Part shown: piece after piece, positions 43,237 through 49,130 of the stretch | Position numbering within the stretch: position 1 is the first letter of the stretch | Layout of the letters: every line of letters begins with the position of its first letter | DNA from: Pseudomonadota bacterium | GTDB lineage: Bacteria > Pseudomonadota > Alphaproteobacteria > Rhizobiales > Rhizobiaceae | Direction of reading: 5' to 3' | Assembly: GCA_023399465.1 (NCBI GenBank) | Contig: JAEWPB010000079.1 | Location: 1-49,130 of the forward strand | Length of the DNA stretch: 49,130 nucleotides | Position numbers and translations under genes: made by a program | Notes under the pieces: model-generated | Databases searched by the model: none | The model's input: only the letters and a program-made list of their open reading frames with translations | Told to the model about the DNA's origin: nothing

Positions 43237-43821
43237 TCATGCGGCGCTGCGGCGCGTCAGTCCCTGGGGCTCGAGCAACGTTTCGATGTGCGGAACCATG
43301 GCATTGCGTGCCGAGGAGTAGAGGTCGCGGCAGCCGGTGATGCGGAAGCCGAGCTTTTCCTGGACACGCAGCGACGCCGGATTGTCGGCGAAGACACCGG
43401 AATGGATTGCCGTTTCCGGCATGCGCCGGAAAAAGCACTCGATCGCGGCTTCGGCCGCCTCGCTCATGTAGCCACGGCCCCAGTAGGAGCGGTTCAGCCA
43501 GTATCCAAGATGCCACCGGCCCTCGCGCGGGGCGAGGGACAGTCCACCGATCGCGGCATCGCCACCGGTGATGGCGAGGCACCAGCCCGGCTGGATCCCG
43601 GAAACCCGCGGCAACAGCCAGTCGAGCGCATCCTGGCGATGATAAGGTGCCGGAACGCGGGCGAGCATGCGCGTCACCGCGAAGTCGGAAAGCGTTTCGG
43701 CCATCGCATCGGCATCGCTCAGCCGCACCTGGCGAAGCTGCAGCCGGACGGTTTCGATCCCCGGGAAGGGGCCGGGTTCTGCCCGGCTGGTCGTTTCGAG
43801 GCGCAAGGTTGCAGCGGTCAT
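43237..43821 (-). CDS. GNAT-family N-acetyltransferase
   Basis: 194-residue member of the GNAT superfamily of the RimJ/RimL type. The segment LRQVRLSDADAMAETLSDF opens the fold, HLGYWLNRSYWGRGYMSEAA is motif A with the acetyl-CoA loop, and NPASLRVQEKLGFRI is motif B. Relatives acetylate ribosomal-protein N-termini or small amines; the target is unknown. Its ATG overlaps the stop of the upstream acetyltransferase gene (ATGA). The pair follows rplU-rpmA, as in many rhizobia. Confidence 0.88.
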   Translation of the reverse strand: MTAATLRLETTSRAEPGPFPGIETVRLQLRQVRLSDADAMAETLSDFAVTRMLARVPAPYHRQDALDWLLPRVSGIQPGWCLAITGGDAAIGGLSLAPREGRWHLGYWLNRSYWGRGYMSEAAEAAIECFFRRMPETAIHSGVFADNPASLRVQEKLGFRITGCRDLYSSARNAMVPHIETLLEPQGLTRRSAA

Positions 43822-44450
43822 CTGAGGCCTCCCCAGCTTCGCAGCGACATCCAGGTCTTGCGGTCGAGCCGGTACCATTCGACCGGGACGGTGCTGCCGA
43901 CGGCGAGCGAGGGCACCATGCCGGTGCCCTGGAACTGGAAGCCGCACTTCTGGATGACCCGTCTCGACGCGACGTTGGTGACCCGGCAGCGGGCATCGAT
44001 CTGGTTGATGTCGCGGGTGCGGAAGACCATGTCGGTCAGCACCTGCGCGGCTTCGGTCATGAAACCCTGGTTCCAGTAGGGTTCGCCCAGCCAGTAGCCG
44101 ATCTCGACGGTGTTGCCGTCCGGATGCGGTTCGACGCCACAGCAACCGAGGAACATGCCGTTGTCGCCTTTGGTGATCGCATAGACGCACTTGCCAATCT
44201 CGCCGTTTTTCGTACGTCGCACGAAGTCGGCTGCATCATTGACCGTGTACGGGTGCGGCATGCGCGACACCATCGTGGCGACGTTGGCGTTGTTGGCGAG
44301 ATGGGCAAGGGCGTCGATGTCTTCTTCGTGGGGCGCGCGCAGGACGAGCCGTTCCGACAACAGGACGGGGCAATCGGTCCTTGACCGTTGCGGCCGCAGC
44401 CGCTCTTCGGGAGACCTTGATTGGTCCTCCCTCAACAATTCGCTTTGCAT
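43818..44450 (-). CDS. GNAT-family N-acetyltransferase
   Basis: 210-residue RimJ/RimL-type acetyltransferase. SERLVLRAPHEEDIDALAHLAN begins the domain, VEIGYWLGEPYWNQGFMTEAAQ is motif A, and NVASRRVIQKCGFQFQGTG is motif B. The first ~30 residues are charged and probably disordered. AAGGAGG lies 8 bases before the ATG, one of the best ribosome sites in the window. It precedes and is translationally coupled to a second acetyltransferase. It is separated from rpmA by a terminator, so the pair probably has a promoter of its own or relies on read-through. Confidence 0.88.
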   Translation of the reverse strand: MQSELLREDQSRSPEERLRPQRSRTDCPVLLSERLVLRAPHEEDIDALAHLANNANVATMVSRMPHPYTVNDAADFVRRTKNGEIGKCVYAITKGDNGMFLGCCGVEPHPDGNTVEIGYWLGEPYWNQGFMTEAAQVLTDMVFRTRDINQIDARCRVTNVASRRVIQKCGFQFQGTGMVPSLAVGSTVPVEWYRLDRKTWMSLRSWGGLR

Positions 44451-44480
44451 GGTTCAGTCCTCCTTAAGGGGTCAAAGAAA

Positions 44481-44507
44481 AAGGGGAGATGGCGTCCCAT
44501 CTCCCCT
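44481..44507 (-). terminator. Intrinsic terminator of rplU-rpmA
   Basis: On the minus strand GGGGAGATGG and CCATCTCCCC form a perfect stem, followed by TTTTTC. It begins about 70 bases after the rpmA stop. Confidence 0.88.
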
Positions 44508-44576
44508 GTTTTCTGGTCTGAACCTGATGCGGTCAGCCGGTCGATGAGACGCCGGCTGTTTTTGAGCGCTACCGGC

Positions 44577-44846
44577 TTATTCCGCTGCTTCGGCTTTCGG
44601 CATCACGGACACGTACGTGCGGCCATTGGCCTTCGTACGGAAGTTCACGTTGCCGGCGGTAAGCGCAAAAATCGTGTGGTCCTTGCCGAGGCCGACATTG
44701 GCGCCCGGATGCCACTGCGTACCGCGCTGACGCACGATGATGTTACCCGCGACGACGACTTCGCCGCCGAACTTCTTCACGCCAAGGCGCTTGGATTCAG
44801 AATCGCGACCGTTGCGCGACGAACCGCCAGCTTTTTTGTGTGCCAT
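44577..44846 (-). CDS. rpmA: 50S ribosomal protein L27
   Basis: 89-residue ribosomal protein whose N-terminal tail reaches the peptidyl-transferase centre. The sequence MAHKKAGGSSRNGRDSES, the segment GGEVVVAGNIIVRQRGT and HPGANVGLGKDHTIF are diagnostic. It has the direct MAHKKAGGS start without the cleaved leader of Firmicutes. It lies 34 bases after rplU in the conserved L21-L27 pair and is followed by a terminator. Confidence 0.99.
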   Translation of the reverse strand: MAHKKAGGSSRNGRDSESKRLGVKKFGGEVVVAGNIIVRQRGTQWHPGANVGLGKDHTIFALTAGNVNFRTKANGRTYVSVMPKAEAAE

Positions 44847-44880
44847 TGGAGTTCTCCTTTAAACCTTAGATCCCGTGAAC

Positions 44881-45198
44881 TTACTTGCCGGCCACGATGT
44901 CCGTGATGCGGACAACCGTGTGATGCTGGCGATGGCCGCGCGTACGCTTGGAGTTCTGGCGACGACGCTTCTTGAAGGCGATGACCTTCTTGCCGCGGGT
45001 CTGCTCGACGACTTCGGCCTTGACCGATGCGCCCTTGACGAAGGGGGCGCCGATCGCCGCATCGGCACCTTCGCCGACGACGAGAACTTCGGTGAATTCA
45101 ACAGTGCTGCCGGCGTCGACGTCGAGCTTCTCGATGGTGACGACGTCGTTGGCTGCTACGCGGTACTGCTTACCGCCGGTCTTGATGACTGCGAACAT
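44881..45198 (-). CDS. rplU: 50S ribosomal protein L21
   Basis: 105-residue protein binding 23S rRNA. MFAVIKTGGKQYRV opens the family pattern and KVIAFKKRRRQNSKRTRGHRQ is the basic rRNA-binding tail. AAAGGA lies 7 bases upstream of the ATG. The mRNA leader is about 175 bases and includes a hairpin and an open frame that ends 3 bases before the start (separate entry). It is first in the rplU-rpmA operon. Confidence 0.99.
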   Translation of the reverse strand: MFAVIKTGGKQYRVAANDVVTIEKLDVDAGSTVEFTEVLVVGEGADAAIGAPFVKGASVKAEVVEQTRGKKVIAFKKRRRQNSKRTRGHRQHHTVVRITDIVAGK

Positions 45199-45379
45199 TT
45201 TTTATCCTTTCATGTCCGTTCCGGCTCTGCTGGCTTGCGCACGAGCGGCCGTCTTTTTAGCAGTCTTTGTTTTGGCAGGAATTTCAAAGATTTGATCCTT
45301 CGAAATCCGGTCTGCCGGTGAGCTTTGCGGAATCGCAAAGAAAACAGGGCGCAGAGATCCCCACGCCACTTCGGCTGCG
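45199..45379 (-). promoter_or_regulatory. Long leader of the rplU mRNA
   Basis: From the predicted start near 45373 to the rplU ATG there are about 175 bases. They hold a perfect 7-bp hairpin, CTTTGCG-ATTC-CGCAAAG (45323-45340). They also hold an open frame that can start at a GTG (45369) and ends TAA at 45202-45204, rich in Lys, Ala and Thr in its second half. It may be an autoregulatory ribosomal-protein leader. Whether the frame is translated is unknown, since the GTG lacks a ribosome site. Confidence 0.4.
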
Positions 45380-45408
45380 GGAATACGGGAGGTGTGGAAA
45401 ACTGTCAA
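45380..45408 (-). promoter_or_regulatory. Promoter of rplU-rpmA
   Basis: On the minus strand a perfect TTGACA (complement of 45403-45408) is followed after exactly 17 bases by TATTCC (complement of 45380-45385). Confidence 0.7.
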
Positions 45409-45440
45409 GGCAAAAGCTTTGAATTTGTCGATATTTGCTC

Positions 45441-45469
45441 TTGCCAGCCGGCGGAATCGCCGTTATGTA
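45441..45469 (+). promoter_or_regulatory. Promoter of the tRNA-Ser gene
   Basis: TTGCCA at 45441-45446, 17 bases, then TATGTA at 45464-45469. The tRNA begins 36 bases further on, leaving a short 5' leader for RNase P. Confidence 0.65.
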
Positions 45470-45504
45470 CCGGCCCGCGCTCCCAAAGCGCCAACCAGTT
45501 ATGC

Positions 45505-45594
45505 GGAGAGGTGGCAGAGTGGTTGAATGCACCGCACTCGAAATGCGGCATACGGGCAACCGTATCGGGGGTTCAAATCCCTCCCTCTCCGCCA
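45505..45594 (+). tRNA. tRNA-Ser (anticodon CGA)
   Basis: 90-base class II tRNA. The acceptor stem GGAGAGG pairs with CCTCTCC and is followed by G and an encoded CCA (45592-45594). The anticodon stem CCGCA/TGCGG encloses CTCGAAA, giving anticodon CGA for UCG codons. A long variable arm (ATACGGG...CCGTAT) is typical of serine tRNAs, and the T-arm GGGGG-TTCAAAT-CCCTC is normal. Confidence 0.97.
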
Positions 45595-45782
45595 CTACGT
45601 TCCTTGATCGTTCAACGCTTTATAGTGTGCTGGCTGTGTGAGCCTGCATGTCGCCCATCCACCCGTTCAGCGGCTGATGGGGCGGACGAGAAAATCAGTA
45701 AGAGATTGAGCTCAGGGAAACCCGGCAAGGCCGGTTCGCCGTCATCAGCAAGATACTCGTCATCATGAATACGCTACTCTGA

Positions 45783-45816
45783 GCAGCGGCGCTTGGCCTC
45801 AGCGCCGTTGCTTTTC
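45783..45816 (+). terminator. Intrinsic terminator between tRNA-Ser and prpE
   Basis: GCAGCGGCGCT and AGCGCCGTTGC pair with one G-T wobble, followed by TTTTC. Between the tRNA and this site (45595-45782) I see no gene. Confidence 0.6.
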
Positions 45817-45837
45817 TCGTATGTGCTGACAAAGGGG

Positions 45838-47754
45838 CTAGGCCCGCGCCGCGCCAAGGCCATGGGCCGTCAAAACGACGGCGATCTCGTCGAGGATCGC
45901 CGGATCGTCGATGGTCGCCGGCATCTTCCATGGCACCCCGTCGGCGATCTTCTGCATCGTCCCGCGCAGGATCTTGCCGGAGCGGGTCTTCGGCAGGCAC
46001 TGGACCACCATCACCGTCTTGAAGGCGGCAACCGGACCGATCTCGTCGCGCACGAGGTTGACGACCTCCTTCTCGACCAGGGCTGTTTCACGGGAAACAT
46101 TGTTCTTCAGGACCAGGAAGCCGCAGGGGATCTGTCCCTTCAGACCATCGGCAATGCCGATGACGGCGCATTCGGCGACATCCGGATGCATGGCGCAGAC
46201 TTCCTCCATGGCGCCGGTGGAAAGCCTGTGGCCGGCGCAATTGATGATGTCGTCGGTGCGCGCCATGACGAAGATGTAGCCGTCCTCGTCGACGATCCCG
46301 GCGTCGGCGGTCTTGTAGTAGCCGGGGAACTCGTCGAGGCAGGCGGTGCGGAAGCGCTCGTCGGCATTCCAGAAACTGACGAGGCAGCCGGGCGGGAGCG
46401 GCAGCTTGACGACGATATTGCCGAGCGTTCCGGCCGGGACGGGATGGCCGGCATCATCGAGAACCTCGACGCCGTAGCCCGGCATCGGCACCGTCGGCGA
46501 GCCGTATTTCACCGGCAGCAAGCCAAGGCCCAGCGGATTGCCGGCAATCGCCCAGCCGGTTTCCGTCTGCCACCAGTGATCGATGACCGGAACGTGGAGG
46601 GCGTTCTCCGCCCATTTGATCGTCTCCGGGTCGGCGCGTTCGCCGGCAAGGAACAGCGCCCGGAAGCCGGAAAGATCGTAATTGCCGATCAGCTTGCCAT
46701 CCGGATCGTCGCGACGGATGGCGCGGAAAGCCGTCGGCGCGGTGAAGAGCACCTTTACGTCATGATCGGATACCACGCGCCAGAACGTGCCGGCGTCAGG
46801 GGTGCCGACCGGCTTGCCCTCGAACACCACGGTGGTATTGCCGGCCAGCAGAGGGGCGTAGACGATGTAGGAATGCCCGACGACCCAGCCGATGTCGGAT
46901 GCCGACCAGAAAACCTCGCCGGGCTTCATGCCGTAGAGATGCTTCATGCTCCAGGCGAGCGCCACCATGTGCCCGCCATTGTCGCGCACCACGCCCTTCG
47001 GCTGCCCCGTGGTCCCCGAGGTGTAGAGGACATAGAGCGGATCGGTGGCCTTGACCGGTACGCAGGGCACTTCCGTTCCCCTGTCTTTCTCGGCCGCGAC
47101 CGCTTCGGCGAAATCGATATCCCGGCCGGGTTTCAGCACGGCATGCAGCTCGTTGCGCTGAAGGACCAGGCAATGCTCCGGCTTGACCGTGGCCATGTCG
47201 ATTGCATGGTCGAGCAGCGGTTTGTAGGCGACGGTGCGGCCGGGTTCGAGACCACAGCTTGCGGAAATGACCAGCTTCGCCCTGGAATCCTCGATGCGGG
47301 TGGCAAGCTCATGGGCCGCAAAGCCGCCGAACACCACCGAATGCACCGCTCCGATGCGTGCGCAGGCCAGCATGGAGAACACGGCTTCCGGGATCATCGG
47401 CATGTAGATGATCACCCGGTCACCTTTTGCGACGCCGAGCGACTGCATCACCGCAGCAATCGCGGTAACCTCGGCAAGAACGTCGGCATAACTGTAGGTC
47501 TTCACGACCCCCGCCATGGGGCTGTCGTAGATGACCGCCTTGTCGGCGCCGCGTCCCGCAGCTACATGGCGATCGACGCAGTTGAAGCAGGTGTTGGTCT
47601 CGCCGCCGGGAAACCAGCGACCATAAACGCCTTCCTCGGGGGCAAAGACCCGATCGGCCGGCCGGAACCAGTCGATTGCCCGGGCCGCCTCGGCCCAGAA
47701 TCCCTCCGGGTCACGACTCCAGGACGCGTAAACTTCCGAATACATGCTTTGCAT
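45838..47754 (-). CDS. prpE: Propionyl-CoA synthetase (acetyl-CoA synthetase family)
   Basis: 638-residue AMP-forming acyl-CoA ligase. The P-loop-like motif YTSGTTGQPKGVV, the aromatic segment HWWQTETGW, YYKTADAGIVDEDGYIFVMARTDD and the C-terminal catalytic lysine in TRSGKILRGTM are all intact. The last is also the usual site of regulatory acetylation. The early CFNCVDRHV and MPMIPEAVFSMLACARIGAVHSVVF favour PrpE over Acs. It would feed propionate into methylmalonyl-CoA or methylcitrate routes; no prp partners are nearby. A near-perfect parS sequence lies within its codons for NVSRET. Confidence 0.92.
   Translation of the reverse strand: MQSMYSEVYASWSRDPEGFWAEAARAIDWFRPADRVFAPEEGVYGRWFPGGETNTCFNCVDRHVAAGRGADKAVIYDSPMAGVVKTYSYADVLAEVTAIAAVMQSLGVAKGDRVIIYMPMIPEAVFSMLACARIGAVHSVVFGGFAAHELATRIEDSRAKLVISASCGLEPGRTVAYKPLLDHAIDMATVKPEHCLVLQRNELHAVLKPGRDIDFAEAVAAEKDRGTEVPCVPVKATDPLYVLYTSGTTGQPKGVVRDNGGHMVALAWSMKHLYGMKPGEVFWSASDIGWVVGHSYIVYAPLLAGNTTVVFEGKPVGTPDAGTFWRVVSDHDVKVLFTAPTAFRAIRRDDPDGKLIGNYDLSGFRALFLAGERADPETIKWAENALHVPVIDHWWQTETGWAIAGNPLGLGLLPVKYGSPTVPMPGYGVEVLDDAGHPVPAGTLGNIVVKLPLPPGCLVSFWNADERFRTACLDEFPGYYKTADAGIVDEDGYIFVMARTDDIINCAGHRLSTGAMEEVCAMHPDVAECAVIGIADGLKGQIPCGFLVLKNNVSRETALVEKEVVNLVRDEIGPVAAFKTVMVVQCLPKTRSGKILRGTMQKIADGVPWKMPATIDDPAILDEIAVVLTAHGLGAARA
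46084..46099. other. parS-like ParB-binding site inside prpE
   Basis: TGTTTCACGGGAAACA matches the parS consensus TGTTTCACGTGAAACA at 15 of 16 positions; only one central base differs. It encodes part of NVSRET in PrpE. It lies 2.7 kb from the start of leuS, on the side of the window expected to be nearest the origin. Confidence 0.5.
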
Positions 47755-47914
47755 CTCGCTCCTCCCGCTCGCGCAACCGCATATTCAAAATATAGCGGCA
47801 TTTTCCTTACGGGAGGAGGGGAGGCGCCGAAAGCCAGACCAAAGCGCTAGGCCAAAAGGCGCAGGCTGGCCGGACACGCCATGCCTGCGCTGCACTTTCG
47901 CGGGGCTGACCGGA

Positions 47915-48574
47915 TCAGCGCGAGCCGAAGATCGCCGAGCCGACGCGCACGCTGGTCGCCCCGAAGGCAACGGCGGTTTCGAAATCGCCGGACATTCCCA
48001 TCGACAGCTTTTCCAGACCGCACTTGCCGGCAAGCTTGGCGAGCAGCGCGAAATGCGGGCCCGGGTTTTCGTCTGCCGGCGGAATGCACATCAGGCCCTC
48101 GATGGCGAGCCCGAGCTCATTGCGGCAAAACTCGACAAAGCTGGCGGTGTCATCAGGCGCGATGCCCGCTTTCTGCGGCTCGAGCCCGGTATTGACCTGG
48201 ACATAGAGCCTCGGCGTGCGGTTCTGTGCCCGCATCTCCGCTGCCAGCGCCCGGGCGATCTTTTCGCGGTCGACGGTCTCGATGACGTCGAAGAGCGCCA
48301 CCGCATCGGCGGCCTTGTTTGACTGCAGCGGGCCGATCAGGTGCAGTTCGATATCGGGCGCCTCGGCCTTCAGCTGCGGCCATTTGCCTTGGGCCTCCTG
48401 AACGCGGTTTTCGCCAAAGACGCGCTGGCCGGCAGCAATCGCCGGGCGGATGGACTGGGCATCGAAGGTCTTCGACACCGCAACGAGTTCGACCGCGCCG
48501 GGATCACGTCCGGCCTGCCTTGCCGCCGACGCAATGCGCTCCCTGATGTCGTTCAACCGCTCTTCCAGTTCCAT
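47915..48574 (-). CDS. YggS-family pyridoxal-phosphate homeostasis protein
   Basis: 219-residue single-domain PLP-binding protein that controls free PLP and affects amino-acid and keto-acid balance. VELVAVSKTFD holds the PLP lysine, FGENRVQEAQGKW and LHLIGPLQSNKAADAV are the following barrel strands, and LSMGMSGDFETAVAFGATSVRVGSAIFG is the phosphate-binding end. The start at 48574 has GAGG 6 bases upstream; an ATG at 48586 lacks such a site. It diverges from leuS across about 200 bases. Confidence 0.94.
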   Translation of the reverse strand: MELEERLNDIRERIASAARQAGRDPGAVELVAVSKTFDAQSIRPAIAAGQRVFGENRVQEAQGKWPQLKAEAPDIELHLIGPLQSNKAADAVALFDVIETVDREKIARALAAEMRAQNRTPRLYVQVNTGLEPQKAGIAPDDTASFVEFCRNELGLAIEGLMCIPPADENPGPHFALLAKLAGKCGLEKLSMGMSGDFETAVAFGATSVRVGSAIFGSR

Positions 48575-48775
48575 GATCGACCTCATGTCTTGCCGTTTTG
48601 ATCGTGTCGCTCCGCCCAAGTAGACCGGCCACGCGCCCTTGCCAAGGCCAACTGGTGCCAATCTGCGCCATTCGGTCACGATTGCCCTCGGGAAGGGCCC
48701 TTAAACTTGACGCTTCGCCGGTTTCATGATGAAGGTCTGCATCAAATTTCCCCTGATTTCCGGAACATCGACGAC

Positions 48776-49130
48776 ATGGCTATAGAACGTTACAACCCGC
48801 GCGATGCCGAGCCCCGCTGGCAGGCCAAATGGAACGAGGAGAAGGTCTTCGAGACCGACAACGACGATCCCCGCGAAAAGTACTACGTGCTCGAGATGTT
48901 TCCCTATCCGTCGGGGCGCATTCACATGGGCCATGTGCGCAACTATGCGATGGGCGACGTCGTTGCCCGCTACAAGCGCGCGCGCGGCTATAATGTCCTG
49001 CATCCGATGGGCTGGGACGCGTTCGGCATGCCGGCCGAAAACGCCGCCATGCAGAACAAGGTTCACCCCAAGGACTGGACCTACCAGAACATCGCCACCA
49101 TGCGCGGCCAGCTGAAATCCATGGGTCTGT
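48776..49130 (+). CDS. leuS: Leucyl-tRNA synthetase, N-terminal part (gene runs past the window)
   Basis: First 118 residues of the class I leucyl-tRNA synthetase. MAIERYNPRDAEPRWQAKW is the normal N-terminus, YYVLEMFPYPSGRIHMGHVRNYAMGDVVARYKR contains the HxGH signature (HMGH), and GWDAFGMPAENAAMQNKVHP is the following adenylate-site segment. The ribosome site is weak (GGAA 11 bases upstream). In rhizobia this gene is commonly followed by an LptE-like gene, holA and the parB-parA-gidB-gidA cluster near the origin; these would lie just beyond the window. Confidence 0.97.
   Translation, partial: MAIERYNPRDAEPRWQAKWNEEKVFETDNDDPREKYYVLEMFPYPSGRIHMGHVRNYAMGDVVARYKRARGYNVLHPMGWDAFGMPAENAAMQNKVHPKDWTYQNIATMRGQLKSMGL

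Noticed and set aside
45435..45641. Open frame over the tRNA-Ser gene
   Set aside because: It is simply the tRNA and its promoter read as codons.

Overview
The window is a stretch of alphaproteobacterial chromosome, very probably from the family Rhizobiaceae. The evidence is high GC content, dense housekeeping genes with rhizobial neighbours (rplU-rpmA-obgE-proB-proA-nadD, rsfS-rlmH-envC-ctpA, the imuA-imuB-dnaE2 cassette under a GAAC-N7-GAAC LexA box), a giant NAD-type glutamate dehydrogenase, and frequent TTG starts. No insertion sequence, prophage, CRISPR array or rRNA gene was seen. The only RNA gene is a tRNA-Ser(CGA).

Layout from left to right. 1-5.3 kb (+): the end of htpX, rsmB, a heparinase II/III-like protein and purH. 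5.4-11.7 kb (-): the large glutamate dehydrogenase followed by a UMF1-type permease. 12-13.5 kb (+): pyridoxal kinase and a beta carbonic anhydrase. 13.6-16.6 kb (-): a lytic transglycosylase, asd with a newly noticed upstream Thr/Lys-rich leader peptide, and a flavin reductase. 16.9-18.8 kb (+): an MHS transporter with an unusual internal domain. 18.9-22.1 kb (-): a PAP2 phosphatase, leuB, leuD and a small membrane protein. 22.2-23.8 kb: a CoA-ester lyase, a DUF1737 protein and a zincin. 23.9-29.7 kb (+): the SOS mutasome imuA-imuB-dnaE2. 30.0-30.8 kb (+): bfd-bfr iron storage. 30.9-42.3 kb (-): a long chain of rppH, a polysaccharide deacetylase, ctpA, envC, rlmH, rsfS, a TDT-family transporter, nadD, proA, proB and obgE. 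42.3-43.2 kb (+): an EEP-family hydrolase. 43.2-45.2 kb (-): two acetyltransferases, rpmA and rplU. Then tRNA-Ser (+), prpE (-), a YggS-like protein (-) and the beginning of leuS (+).

Functional themes are amino-acid biosynthesis (asd, leuB, leuD, proB, proA), ribosome and RNA maintenance (rsmB, rlmH, rsfS, obgE, rplU, rpmA, rppH, leuS), cell-wall remodelling (MltB-like enzyme, EnvC, CtpA, deacetylase), SOS mutagenesis and iron storage.

The most interesting signals lie between or at the edges of genes. They are: a complete attenuator-like unit ahead of asd (promoter, ribosome site, 39-residue peptide ending in six threonines and three lysines, and a segment able to pair with the asd ribosome site); two close matches to the ParB site parS, in a region whose leuS end normally lies near parAB and the origin in rhizobia; an rsfS gene with no in-frame AUG, GUG or UUG at its natural N-terminus and a well-placed CUG; a stem-loop ahead of purH; and a transporter gene inserted into the usual nadD-rsfS neighbourhood.
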